In this document: positions 35,970-44,519 of the stretch, piece after piece | Numbering within the stretch: position 1 is the stretch's first letter | Layout: each line of letters starts with the position of its first letter | Source of the DNA: Bacteroidota bacterium | GTDB lineage: Bacteria > Bacteroidota > Bacteroidia > NS11-12g > UBA955 | Reading direction: 5' to 3' | Assembly (NCBI GenBank): GCA_030682255.1 | Contig: JAUXOK010000026.1 | Span: 32,567 to 96,566 of the forward strand | Length of the DNA stretch: 64,000 bases | The notes under the pieces: generated by a model | Database searches by the model: none | What the model was told of the DNA's origin: nothing | What the model saw: the letters and a program-made list of their open reading frames with translations, nothing else | Position numbers and translations under genes: made by a program

Positions 35970-36269
35970 ATGACTGAAGAAATCAAAGACACACAATGGC
36001 CCTTATGGGAAGTGTTTATTCAATCTAACCCAGGTTTGCCATATAAACATGCTGGCAGTGTTCATGGTTCTGATAAAGAAATTGCCATGCAAAATGCGAG
36101 AGACACCTACACCAGAAGAAACGAAGGAACAAGTATTTGGATAGTGCCATCTAATTCGATAGTTGCCTCAAATCCAAGCGATTCAGACATGTTTTTCGAA
36201 CCGTCAAACGATAAAATATACAGACATCCCACTTTTTATGTGATGCCTGAAGGCGCTCTTAACATCTAA
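35970..36269 (+). CDS. paaB: Phenylacetyl-CoA 1,2-epoxidase, subunit B
   Basis: A 99-residue bridging subunit of the PaaABC(E) complex. The characteristic segments are WPLWEVFIQSNPGLPYKHAGSVH, QNARDTYTRRNEGTSIWIVPS (the RR-EG-WVV pattern) and KIYRHPTFYVMPEG. It has no cofactor of its own. It starts 2 bp after paaA. Confidence 0.95.
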   Translation: MTEEIKDTQWPLWEVFIQSNPGLPYKHAGSVHGSDKEIAMQNARDTYTRRNEGTSIWIVPSNSIVASNPSDSDMFFEPSNDKIYRHPTFYVMPEGALNI

Positions 36270-36272
36270 ATT

Positions 36273-37031
36273 ATGGACACACAACAACAAATTTTACATT
36301 ATGTTTTAAGATTAGGAGATAACGCACTTATCTCTGGACACCGTCTTGGCGAGTGGTGTAGCAATGCCCCAATATTGGAAGAAGATTTAGCGCTTACCAA
36401 CTTTGCCTTAGATTATATTGGGAGAGCCGAAAATCTATATCAATACGCTGCCAAACTTGAAAACAAAGGACATGACGAAGATTTTTTTGCTTATAGACGC
36501 TCGGAAAGAGATTTTCAAAACCATTTATTAACAGAACTACCCAACAATAATTTTGCCGACACCATGGCTCGATTATGGTTTCTTTCTCTTTATGAATTTT
36601 ATTTATACAACGAATTATGTAGCAGCCATGATGAAACTATAGCTGCTATAGCCCAAAAATCAATCAAAGAAATAAAATACCATTTAAGACACACCAAAGA
36701 ATGGGTATTAAGACTTGGTGATGGCACTAGCGAAAGTCATTATAAAATGCAAAAAGCTATTAACGACTATTGGATGTATACAGGCGAATTATTCGAAATG
36801 GATACTATTGATCATGAAATGTTGAATCTAGGCATTGGGATCAACCCTCAAAATATTTATAGTTTATGGCTCAAAGATGTAAAAGAAACACTCAATGAAG
36901 CTCAACTCCAAGTTCCTGAAGACTCTTATATGCAAACCGGTGGCAAAAATGGAATACATACTGAATATTTAGGATTTATTTTAGCTGATATGCAGTATTT
37001 GCAAAGAGCCTATCCAGATGCTAAATGGTAA
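36273..37031 (+). CDS. paaC: Phenylacetyl-CoA 1,2-epoxidase, structural subunit C
   Basis: A 252-residue ferritin-like partner of PaaA that has lost its metal site and stabilises the complex. It shows RLGDNALISGHRLGEWC, LEEDLALTNFALDYIGRAENLYQYAA, RDFQNHLLTELPN, EIKYHLRHTKEWVLRLGDGT and TEYLGFILADMQYLQRAYP. In most paa operons paaD and paaE come next. Here an unrelated secreted protein starts inside the paaC stop. The maturation factor PaaD and reductase PaaE must therefore be elsewhere or missing. Confidence 0.95.
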   Translation: MDTQQQILHYVLRLGDNALISGHRLGEWCSNAPILEEDLALTNFALDYIGRAENLYQYAAKLENKGHDEDFFAYRRSERDFQNHLLTELPNNNFADTMARLWFLSLYEFYLYNELCSSHDETIAAIAQKSIKEIKYHLRHTKEWVLRLGDGTSESHYKMQKAINDYWMYTGELFEMDTIDHEMLNLGIGINPQNIYSLWLKDVKETLNEAQLQVPEDSYMQTGGKNGIHTEYLGFILADMQYLQRAYPDAKW

Positions 37032-37510
37032 TTATTACAATTAATAATCTTTTAATCAGAAACGTTTTGTTTTTTCTGACATTTCTCTTTTTTGCCATTA
37101 TTAGTTATGGTCAAAATACTAATAAGGAGATAAAACTTGAAAATGTAGAATTGACCAAAAAGGTATGTGAAATAAAAGAAATTAGAAAGATTATAATAAC
37201 TAAAGATGAATTTAAAAAAGAAGCTGTTTATATTTATTTTGATACCATGTTTTTCGATAAGCAAATAAAAGACAGCATTTCACATACAATGTTTTATATC
37301 TTTAGTTCAAGTTCATTATTATTTCATGGTATTAATTTGGGTTTAAAACCTTCCTCAATAAACCGAAAGAAGGATAAAATAATTTATAAATTTGATTTTT
37401 TTATACTAAATAAATTTTCCGAAAATAAATATTTGTCTGGTCAAGTTATTTTTATTAGACTAAATAATGAGTGGCAAGCAAAAAAGGTAAAATTATTGAA
37501 ATTAAGTTGA
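37025..37510 (+). CDS. Small secreted protein of unknown function
   Basis: A 161-residue protein with an N-terminal signal peptide (about 1-29; NVLFFLTFLFFAIISYGQ). The rest has alternating charged and aromatic residues (YIYFDTMFFDKQIKD, FIRLNNEWQAKKVKLLKLS), without recognisable family. Its ATG (37025) overlaps the paaC stop (ATGGTAA), so it would be translationally coupled to paaC. Its base composition is AT-richer than the paa genes. I see no functional link to phenylacetate. A real gene is likely from the signal peptide, but it may be a recent arrival. Confidence 0.6.
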   Translation: MVIITINNLLIRNVLFFLTFLFFAIISYGQNTNKEIKLENVELTKKVCEIKEIRKIIITKDEFKKEAVYIYFDTMFFDKQIKDSISHTMFYIFSSSSLLFHGINLGLKPSSINRKKDKIIYKFDFFILNKFSENKYLSGQVIFIRLNNEWQAKKVKLLKLS

Positions 37511-37532
37511 ATTATTTTGATTTTTTTATAAT

Positions 37533-38609
37533 CTATTTCTGAGCTCTTCTGTACAATAAAAAACCAACTCCTGCAAAGATAAAATTGGGTATCCAAACGG
37601 CTAATAAAGGATTCATCAATCCTGTGTTTCCATAAGTATTAAAATATTGAATAACAAATAAATATATAAAACTTATAAAAATACCAACCCCTAAATTAAA
37701 GCCAACGCCTCCTCTACTTTTATTGGTTGACACACAAACCCCAATAAAGGTTAAAATAAATGTTGAAAAAGGGGAAGCATATCTTCTGTATTTTTCAGTT
37801 ATGTAAAAATGAAGACTTTCGTTGCCTTTTAGTTTCTCTTCCTCAATAAATGCACTTAACTCATTGATGTTGAATGCTTGCACATCATCGTTACGCCTAA
37901 AAAAATCGCCTGGATCAAATGGAATCAAGGTATCCATGTATCGTCCAGTGGTAATTACATGGCTTCCATCTGCCAAATAATCCCTGATCATATAATCCTC
38001 TAAACGCCATTTTTGGATATTTCTTTTCCAGCCAATTCTACGTGCAAATAGTTTGGATTTTAGCCGTTTGTTTTCAAAAACTTCTAATGACACGCCAGAA
38101 CCGGTGCTATCGTTACCAAAAAATTCCATATAGAAATAAGTATTTGGCAATATTTGTGCATGAGTATTGTTTACATATGCATCATGACCATCTCTTACAT
38201 AAATATTTTCGAAGGCAATACGTTTTTTGTCCGATTTAGGGATGATATAGGCATTGAGAAAAAAAGAAAAAATAGCCAATATTAGAGCCGCCATCATGTA
38301 TGGTCGCATAATGCGATTGTAACTCACTCCTGCAGCAAGCGTAGCTACAATTTCACTTTTTGCAGCTAACTTAGATGTAAAAAATATAACAGCTATAAAT
38401 ATAAAAACTGGACTAAATAAATTTAAGAAAAAGGGAATATAATTGAGGTAATACTGAAAAATGATTTTATCTAATGGGGCATTCTTCTTCAAAAAATCAT
38501 CTAATTTCTCTGACACGTCAAAAACAATGATGATTAAGATAAACAAACTTAATGTAACAACAAAGGTTGTTAAAAATTTGCGAATGATATACCAATCAAA
38601 TTTTTTCAA
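37533..38609 (-). CDS. lptG: LptF/LptG-type lipopolysaccharide export permease
   Basis: A 358-residue YjgP/YjgQ family membrane protein. Three N-terminal helices (with TTFVVTLSLFILIIIVFDVSEKLDDF) and three C-terminal helices (about 275-355) surround a periplasmic beta-jellyroll domain. This is the subunit layout that links the inner membrane ABC transporter LptB to the Lpt bridge. Family landmarks are PVFIFIAVIFFTSKLAAKSEIVA and YASPFSTFILTFIGVCVSTNKSRGG. It lies 4 bp after tgt, a frequent pairing in Bacteroidota. LptF and LptG are hard to tell apart by sequence, so the symbol is tentative. Confidence 0.85.
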   Translation of the reverse strand: MKKFDWYIIRKFLTTFVVTLSLFILIIIVFDVSEKLDDFLKKNAPLDKIIFQYYLNYIPFFLNLFSPVFIFIAVIFFTSKLAAKSEIVATLAAGVSYNRIMRPYMMAALILAIFSFFLNAYIIPKSDKKRIAFENIYVRDGHDAYVNNTHAQILPNTYFYMEFFGNDSTGSGVSLEVFENKRLKSKLFARRIGWKRNIQKWRLEDYMIRDYLADGSHVITTGRYMDTLIPFDPGDFFRRNDDVQAFNINELSAFIEEEKLKGNESLHFYITEKYRRYASPFSTFILTFIGVCVSTNKSRGGVGFNLGVGIFISFIYLFVIQYFNTYGNTGLMNPLLAVWIPNFIFAGVGFLLYRRAQK

Positions 38610-38613
38610 TGTA

Positions 38614-39732
38614 TTATCGCTTCTGTTTCAATTTCTGTACCATTTCGTTTTTCCAAGAGGCAAATGTATTATGAATAATATGTTCTCGGGCTTGATTGAC
38701 CAACCATAAATAAAAACTTAAATTTTGCAAACTAGCCAATTGAGGGCCCAACATTTCGCCTGCCATAAACAAATGCCTGATGTATGCTTTAGAATAATTG
38801 GGTAAATGTTCATCGTCTAATGGCGAAAAATCTTTTTCCCATTTTTTGTTTTTGATATTTATCATCCCATTTTTAGTAAAAATTGTTCCATTTCTACCAT
38901 TACGCGTTGGCATTACACAATCAAACATATCAACACCCAAGGCAATACATTCTAAAATATTTTCGGGTGTTCCAACACCCATTAAATAACGCGGTTTTTC
39001 TTTTGGCAGAATTGAACAAACTAAATCGGTTAATTCATACATCACATCGTGTGGTTCTCCTACACTTAATCCACCAATGGCATTTCCAAAACAATCCTTT
39101 TGGGCAATGTATTCAGCACTTTCTTTTCTTAAATCAGCAAAAGTGCTACCCTGCAAAATAGGGAATAACTCTTGTTGATAACCATACAGTGGCTCGGTGT
39201 TTCTAAATCTATCCACACATCTATCGAGCCAACGGTGGGTTAAACCCATGCTTTTTCTAGCATATTCAAACGTTGAAGGATAAGGCGGACATTCGTCAAA
39301 AGCCATGATGATATCTGCACCAATCACTCTTTGAATATCCATGATGTTTTCGGGCGTAAATAAATGTCTGCTACCATCAATATGAGATTGAAACTTAGCG
39401 CCTTCCTCGGTTAGCTTTCTCTTTTCAGCTAAGGAATATACCTGATAACCACCACTATCAGTTAAAATTGGGCGATCCCAATTGATAAAACGATGTAGAC
39501 CTCCTGCCTCATTTAAGACTTCTTTGCCTGGTCTTAAATACAAATGATAGGTATTGCCTAAAATAATTTGTGCGTTGATTTCATTTTTAAGTTGCTCCTG
39601 ATTAATCGCTTTAACAGAACCAATAGTTCCTACTGGCATAAAAATGGGCGTTTGAATATCGCCATGATCTGTTTGAATAACACCAACTCGGGCATTACTT
39701 TTAGAATCTGTATGTGAAAGTGTAAACTTCAA
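38614..39732 (-). CDS. tgt: Queuine tRNA-ribosyltransferase
   Basis: It exchanges guanine 34 for preQ1 in tRNAs for Tyr, His, Asn and Asp. The 372-residue length is typical. Motifs: PIFMPVGTIGSVKAI, LGNTYHLYLRPG, DSGGYQVYSL (the first Asp catalytic), MAFDECPPYP, GGLSVGEP, LMGVGTPENILE and GVDMFDCVMPTRNGRNG (catalytic Asp in DMFDCV). The C-terminal zinc site usually reads C-x-C-x2-C...H; here the end shows IKNKKWEKDFSPLDDEHLPNYSKAY with no CxCxxC. The zinc ligands are therefore largely missing. The gene starts 4 bp inside the end of porT. QueG at 25090 belongs to the same pathway. Confidence 0.92.
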   Translation of the reverse strand: MKFTLSHTDSKSNARVGVIQTDHGDIQTPIFMPVGTIGSVKAINQEQLKNEINAQIILGNTYHLYLRPGKEVLNEAGGLHRFINWDRPILTDSGGYQVYSLAEKRKLTEEGAKFQSHIDGSRHLFTPENIMDIQRVIGADIIMAFDECPPYPSTFEYARKSMGLTHRWLDRCVDRFRNTEPLYGYQQELFPILQGSTFADLRKESAEYIAQKDCFGNAIGGLSVGEPHDVMYELTDLVCSILPKEKPRYLMGVGTPENILECIALGVDMFDCVMPTRNGRNGTIFTKNGMINIKNKKWEKDFSPLDDEHLPNYSKAYIRHLFMAGEMLGPQLASLQNLSFYLWLVNQAREHIIHNTFASWKNEMVQKLKQKR

Positions 39733-40424
39733 TTGTGGAAATGGAAAGAAATTTGAAATAATCGAGCTTGAATTCTACTGATAGAGCTCGCATAAATATA
39801 TGGGTCGGGACTAATCATATTGGTAATGCTATTACTCATTTTAATCTCTGTTGAAATAAGTGACCAAATCCCAAAATAATCGATACCAAAACCGTATTCA
39901 TAATAAAGCGAATTAGCTTTAAAAGCAACCATTGGTTTAAATGGCGCTCTGATTGTAGTTTCATTACTTTGAAAGTCATGCGAGTATCTAACACCACCCA
40001 AAACGTAAAAACGGGTATTTTTGTGTCGAACAGAATGGTATTTAAACAATAAACATTGATTCAGAGAAACGCTTTCTGTAGCAGCAATATCTTCTCTGTC
40101 ATCAAATTTGTATGTGAAATTTCGTTGTGAAAATTCAATTTGTGGAAGATATCTGATGGTGGCAAACTTACCAATTCTATAATCTACAATGCCGCCAAAA
40201 CATAGTCCAGCAAAACCAGTAGTTGTTAACGAACGAACAGAATCTGTAGGATAAAAACTAGGAGACAAAACCACTTTTGCTTTAGCGAATGAAGGGGCAA
40301 AAGTAACCCCAAAATGAAATTTAGTTAAGTCATAGCTTGGTCTATGTTCAAGACCTTGAGCAAAAACTTGATTCCATGAAAGAACCAATATTAAAGTTAT
40401 TTTACACCTGTGTAAATACTGCAT
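39729..40424 (-). CDS. porT: Outer membrane beta-barrel protein PorT
   Basis: A 231-residue outer membrane protein required for T9SS secretion in related bacteria. A signal peptide (about 1-22) precedes an eight-stranded barrel. Landmarks match the PorT family: YDLTKFHFGVTFAPSFAKAKV, GFAGLCFGGIVDYRIGKFATIRYLP, FYVLGGVRYSHDF and YEYGFGIDYFGIWSLISTEIKMS. The gene overlaps ubiE by 28 bp, and ubiE-porT is a conserved pair in Bacteroidota. Together with PorD and three T9SS cargo proteins it shows the system is active in this organism. Confidence 0.88.
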   Translation of the reverse strand: MQYLHRCKITLILVLSWNQVFAQGLEHRPSYDLTKFHFGVTFAPSFAKAKVVLSPSFYPTDSVRSLTTTGFAGLCFGGIVDYRIGKFATIRYLPQIEFSQRNFTYKFDDREDIAATESVSLNQCLLFKYHSVRHKNTRFYVLGGVRYSHDFQSNETTIRAPFKPMVAFKANSLYYEYGFGIDYFGIWSLISTEIKMSNSITNMISPDPYIYASSISRIQARLFQISFHFHN

Positions 40425-41122
40425 ATACCAAAAGTAAGAGGCTGTTGTTCTGCTTCTTTGAATCCTACTTGAGTTAGTTTATTTGTAAAATTGATACCAT
40501 CAGGAAAATGTTTAACAGATTCAGGTAAATAGGTATAAGCTGTATTGTCTTTAGAAATAAAACGCCCCCAAAGCGGCAATATTGTGTTGAAATAAAAATT
40601 ATACAGGTTTTTGACAGGAAATTTTTTAGGTTTACTAAATTCAAGAACCACAAGTTTGGCCCCTGGTTTTAAAACTCTGTAAATCTCAGACAACCCTTGT
40701 TCTAAATTTTCAAAGTTTCTAACACCAAAACCAACGGTACAAGCATCAAAATAATTATCTTCAAAATTTATTTTTTCGCTATCTCCTTTCAATAATTCAA
40801 TTTTATCAGATAGATGTTTCTCTGTGATTTTTTTTCTCCCCATACTTAGCATACCTTCACTTAAATCGATGCCTATCACTTTTTGAGGATTTAAAGTTAG
40901 AGCAGCTACAGCTAGGTCAGCTGTTCCAGTAGCCATATCTAAAATAATTTGAGGTTTAGAGGATATTAATTTCGAAATGGCTTTTTTACGCCAACCTTTA
41001 TCAATTCCCAACGAGAGAAAATGATTTAAAAAATCATAGCGACCAGATATGCTGTCGAACATCTCCTCTACTTGCTGTTTCTTGCTTTTTTCAGAAGATT
41101 GTATAGGTTTAATTGTTGTCAA
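40397..41122 (-). CDS. ubiE: Demethylmenaquinone (ubiquinone/menaquinone) methyltransferase
   Basis: A 241-residue SAM-dependent methylase that completes menaquinone. Motifs: FDSISGRYDFLNHFLSLGIDKGWR, LDMATGTADLAVAA (SAM site I), IGIDLSEGMLSMGRKK, FDACTVGFGVRNFENLEQGL, REVYRVLKPGAKLVVLEFSKP-like, and DNTAYTYLPESVKHFP. As Bacteroidota rely on menaquinone, MenG activity is the likely role. It reads divergently from engB, with 70 bp between the starts. It probably leads the ubiE-porT-tgt-lptG operon. Confidence 0.94.
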   Translation of the reverse strand: MTTIKPIQSSEKSKKQQVEEMFDSISGRYDFLNHFLSLGIDKGWRKKAISKLISSKPQIILDMATGTADLAVAALTLNPQKVIGIDLSEGMLSMGRKKITEKHLSDKIELLKGDSEKINFEDNYFDACTVGFGVRNFENLEQGLSEIYRVLKPGAKLVVLEFSKPKKFPVKNLYNFYFNTILPLWGRFISKDNTAYTYLPESVKHFPDGINFTNKLTQVGFKEAEQQPLTFGICSIYTGVK

Positions 41123-41137
41123 TGAAATAAATGTTAT

Positions 41138-41145
41138 ATTTTTGT
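41138..41145 (+). promoter_or_regulatory. -7 promoter element TATTTTTG before engB
   Basis: TATTTTTG matches TAnnTTTG; TTG at 41117-41119 lies 18 bases upstream, close to the standard spacing. The start codon is at 41193. It lies in the 70-bp divergent spacer and starts close to the ubiE start codon. Confidence 0.6.
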
Positions 41146-41192
41146 AGAAATTCGTTGCAAAGATAAGTATTATTCAACAAATCCATTAAAAC

Positions 41193-41792
41193 ATGAAAGT
41201 AGAATTCAAAGGCTCATACCCATCCATCCAAACCCTTCCCCAAGCAGATCTTCCAGAATTCGCATTTATCGGCAGAAGTAATGTAGGCAAAAGCTCATTA
41301 ATCAATATGTTATGTAATCATAAGGATTTGGCCAAAACATCTTCTAAGCCGGGCAAAACGCAACACATTGTAAGATTTGGAGTAGACAACCTCTGGTTTT
41401 TGATAGATTTACCTGGTTATGGTTATGCCAAAGTTTCTAAAGAATCTCGTAAAAAGTTTGGCGAAATGATTCAAGATTATCTATTGGAAAGAGAAAGCCT
41501 TTTTTGTGTTTTTGTTTTAATAGATTCTAGACTTGAACCACAAAAGATAGACCTCGAATTTTTAGAATGGTTAGGTGAATGTAATATTCCATTTTGCATA
41601 GCGTTTACCAAAACCGACAAATTAAAACCCGTTGAATTGGAACGCAATGTAGAAAACTATAAAACAGAACTGCTTAAAACATGGGAATTCCTTCCAGATA
41701 TTTTCATCACATCAGCAGAGAAAAAATTAGGCAAAGAAGATGTTTTAGGTTTTATACAAGAGGTATTGAAACGGTCAAAAGCCAACGGATAA
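41193..41792 (+). CDS. engB: Ribosome biogenesis GTPase EngB (YihA/YsxC)
   Basis: A 199-residue GTPase needed for assembly of the large ribosomal subunit. G motifs: GRSNVGKSS (G1), TSSKPGKTQ (G2), IDLPGYGYAKVS (G3 DxPGxG), TKTDK (G4 TKxD) and TSAEKK (G5). Length is normal. It is flanked by divergent ubiE and a convergent glycosyltransferase operon, so it is likely a single-gene unit. Confidence 0.96.
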   Translation: MKVEFKGSYPSIQTLPQADLPEFAFIGRSNVGKSSLINMLCNHKDLAKTSSKPGKTQHIVRFGVDNLWFLIDLPGYGYAKVSKESRKKFGEMIQDYLLERESLFCVFVLIDSRLEPQKIDLEFLEWLGECNIPFCIAFTKTDKLKPVELERNVENYKTELLKTWEFLPDIFITSAEKKLGKEDVLGFIQEVLKRSKANG

Positions 41793-41862
41793 CATCATTT
41801 TATTTGGATTAAATGCTTTATAAAAATCCACGAAGTATTAGTTCGAAAATAATTTAAAGTTT

Positions 41863-42984
41863 TTAACCTAAAATTTTATCACAAATTTTATCCCAAGTGA
41901 AATTCAGTTTATAATTTTCTACATTTTTGGAAAATTCATTTTCTCTGTCTTGTTCATAAAAATCGTTTAATGCAGCAGCAATTTCGTTCTCGTTTTTTTC
42001 GCACACATAACCAACGATGCCATTAGGAACTGTTTCTGAAAGTCCGCCAACATTGGTAACTAACATGGGTTTATTAAAATGATATGCTATTTGTGTTACA
42101 CCACTCTGAGTAGCAGAATGATAAGTTTGCACTACCATGTCGCAAGCACAAAAATATTGATAAACATCTTGATTTGGTATAAAATGATTGTGTTGAACTA
42201 CATGGTCTTTCAAGTTTAAGTTTTGAATCAATTCTTGATAAGGCTTGTCGTCTTCGTAATATTCGCCAGCTATAATGAGTTTCGTTTTTTTGTTTTGCAA
42301 ACCACTTTTTGCAAAAGCTTTTAGGAGTAAATCTAAGCCCTTGTATTGTCTGATGAAACCAAAGAACAACAAATAACGACAGTTAATATCTAAATTTAAG
42401 CCATTTATGGCATCCACTTTAGAAATTGCAACTCCAAAATTATCATACATCGGATGTGGCACATAAGCAGCAGGCTTGTTGGGGACTATTTCATTTAAAT
42501 CTTTCAAAACTGATTGGCTCATGGTGATAAACTCATCCATGCTGTTTACAAAATAGTTGGTAAAAATTTTGTCGTAAAAATGTTTTTCGTGAGGATAAAT
42601 ATTATCTGCAATGGCTATGAGTTTTGTTTTTTTGTTTTTTTTAACAAACCTAGCTATTGTACCCAAACAAGGCGCCATAAATGGCATCCAATAGCGAAAA
42701 ACCATGATGTCTGGTTTTAGTTTTTTGTATTTTAAACCAACTTTAATCCAATTCAATGGATTGATTGAGTTAATTTCAGAAACAATCAATGTGTTTTCTG
42801 GGGCATTTTCAGTACTATATTGAGTTTTCCCTGGGAATAATATATTAGGGTATTGAAGACTAAAGCTAAGTATTTCGGCTTTGTGCCCCATGTCGTTAAG
42901 CGCTTTGCAAAGTCTTTCGTTATAAGTGCTCAAACCACCTCTTAAAGGCCATCCAGGACCAACAATTACAATGTGTTTGCCCAT
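41863..42984 (-). CDS. Family 4 glycosyltransferase (GT-B)
   Basis: A 373-residue GT-B enzyme. The N-terminal domain starts IVGPGWPLRGGLSTYNERL, the glycine-rich acceptor loop. The C-terminal Rossmann domain has YLLFFGFIRQYKGLDLLLKAF, KLIIAGEYYEDDKPY, and the nucleotide-sugar segment HSATQSGVTQIAYHFNKPMLVTNVGG. The E-x7-E motif is reduced. It probably adds a sugar to a lipid-linked or surface glycan. It begins right after the family 2 transferase ends (42985), and both lie in the operon with a DUF4199 protein; this suggests a shared glycan product. Confidence 0.85.
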   Translation of the reverse strand: MGKHIVIVGPGWPLRGGLSTYNERLCKALNDMGHKAEILSFSLQYPNILFPGKTQYSTENAPENTLIVSEINSINPLNWIKVGLKYKKLKPDIMVFRYWMPFMAPCLGTIARFVKKNKKTKLIAIADNIYPHEKHFYDKIFTNYFVNSMDEFITMSQSVLKDLNEIVPNKPAAYVPHPMYDNFGVAISKVDAINGLNLDINCRYLLFFGFIRQYKGLDLLLKAFAKSGLQNKKTKLIIAGEYYEDDKPYQELIQNLNLKDHVVQHNHFIPNQDVYQYFCACDMVVQTYHSATQSGVTQIAYHFNKPMLVTNVGGLSETVPNGIVGYVCEKNENEIAAALNDFYEQDRENEFSKNVENYKLNFTWDKICDKILG

Positions 42985-43944
42985 TTAATTGCAGTTTGTT
43001 TTTTCAGAAACAGCATATTTATTGCGTTCACCACCATTCCTACTAATCATTTCACCTAAAAATCCTGCCAAAAACATCTGAGTGCCAATGAGCATAAAAA
43101 CTATTCCAAGATAAAAAATTGGCGAATCGGTAACCAATGCAGCCTTTTGATGATTAATGATATTTATAAATTTATTGACTAATAAATACAAAGCTGTAAA
43201 TGCACCCAATATGAAACTCAATAGGCCATAAACTCCAAAAAAGTGCATGGGTTTTTTGCCAAATTTGCCCATAAAGAATATGGTCATTAAATCTAATAAT
43301 CCATTCACAAATCTATTTAAACCAAACTTAGTGGTCCCATATTTCCTTGCACGATGTTCTACAACTTGTTCGCCAATTTTATTAAATCCAGCAGATTTGG
43401 CAATAACGGGAATATAGCGATGCATTTCTCCATAAACTTCAATGTTTTTTATCACTTCATAACTATATGCTTTCAATCCGCAATTGAAATCGTGGAGATA
43501 AATACCACTCATTTTGCGTGTTGCCCAATTAAATAATTTGGTAGGTAATGTTTTAGAAATGGGGTCGTAGCGTTTTTTTTTCCATCCTGAAATTAAATCA
43601 TATCGGTCTTCTTTAATCCTTTTGTAAAGCTCTGGAATCTCATCAGGACTATCCTGCAAATCCGCATCCATTGTAATAACAACTTCCGCTTCTGCTTCCG
43701 AAAAACCAACATTCAAAGCAGCTGATTTACCGTAATTTCTCCTAAATTTAATACCTTTTACATTTGGATTTTCTTTAGATAAATTTTGTATCATTTGCCA
43801 ACTGCCATCTGTGCTGCCATCATCGATGAAAATTATTTCATATGAATATTTGTATTTATCCATAACGCCTTTAATCCAAACGTGTAATTCAGGCAAGGAT
43901 TCAACCTCATTCAATAGAGGGATAACAAGAGATAAGTTATTCAT
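42985..43944 (-). CDS. Family 2 glycosyltransferase, polyprenyl-phosphate type
   Basis: A 319-residue GT-A enzyme with two C-terminal membrane helices (about 230-255 and 275-300). Motifs are LVIPLLNEVESL, FIDDGSTDGSW, RRNYGKSAALNVGF, TMDADLQDSPDE (metal binding) and EMHRYIPVIAKSAGF. It resembles the GtrB-like protein at 17560 but is clearly a different paralogue. It probably loads a sugar onto undecaprenyl phosphate. It overlaps the DUF4199 gene by 8 bp and abuts the next glycosyltransferase. Confidence 0.88.
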   Translation of the reverse strand: MNNLSLVIPLLNEVESLPELHVWIKGVMDKYKYSYEIIFIDDGSTDGSWQMIQNLSKENPNVKGIKFRRNYGKSAALNVGFSEAEAEVVITMDADLQDSPDEIPELYKRIKEDRYDLISGWKKKRYDPISKTLPTKLFNWATRKMSGIYLHDFNCGLKAYSYEVIKNIEVYGEMHRYIPVIAKSAGFNKIGEQVVEHRARKYGTTKFGLNRFVNGLLDLMTIFFMGKFGKKPMHFFGVYGLLSFILGAFTALYLLVNKFINIINHQKAALVTDSPIFYLGIVFMLIGTQMFLAGFLGEMISRNGGERNKYAVSEKTNCN

Positions 43945-44518
43945 AAGCTGGTTGTTTTTTTAAAATGGCAGAGGCGATTAAACTGATAAGGGTATTTAGC
44001 ACCCAACTTCCAATAAAAGCAAAACTTATCATAATTGGCATAGTCATGAATTTTTTTGAAATTGTAACACTTTGATTAATCTGCTCTTCACTCAATTTCC
44101 TTTTTTTAAGTTGAAGAATTGTTTGATCCAATTGCTCAGACATCATCACATCAAAATCAATTATAAATTGATAAAACAAGTACATAAACAAAGCCGACAA
44201 AATTGCTAAGAAAAGAGAACATAAGAAAGAAACCCAAAATGCTCTTTTAAATGTTACATATCCTCCAGAAAATTGATTTCTATACTCCTTAATGGCAAGA
44301 ACTATAACCATGATAATTACAACTACGCCTATCAAAGATGCTATTATAGTGAGTACTTTATTATCTGGGTTCATTGTTTGTCCATTCAAATAGTATGAGG
44401 CAAGCGTAAGAATGTATTGGATTAAAGAACCAATAATAGCCCACTTGAATGCTGTTTTGTAAATTTGGGATTTGTTATCAGATGAATGATTGATTTGATC
44501 TATAATTATATCTGTCAT
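43937..44518 (-). CDS. DUF4199 membrane protein
   Basis: A 193-residue membrane protein with four hydrophobic segments (about 28-46, 58-80, 98-118 and 165-185). The second loop has EYRNQFSGGYVTFKRAFWVSFLCS, the pattern seen in DUF4199 proteins of Bacteroidota, which often sit beside a family 2 glycosyltransferase, as here. Function is unknown. The frame extends upstream to 44587, but ATG at 44518 (MTDIIIDQ) gives a one-base gap to the end of the upstream gene and a sensible N-terminus. Confidence 0.75.
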   Translation of the reverse strand: MTDIIIDQINHSSDNKSQIYKTAFKWAIIGSLIQYILTLASYYLNGQTMNPDNKVLTIIASLIGVVVIIMVIVLAIKEYRNQFSGGYVTFKRAFWVSFLCSLFLAILSALFMYLFYQFIIDFDVMMSEQLDQTILQLKKRKLSEEQINQSVTISKKFMTMPIMISFAFIGSWVLNTLISLIASAILKKQPAYE

Positions 44519-44519
44519 T

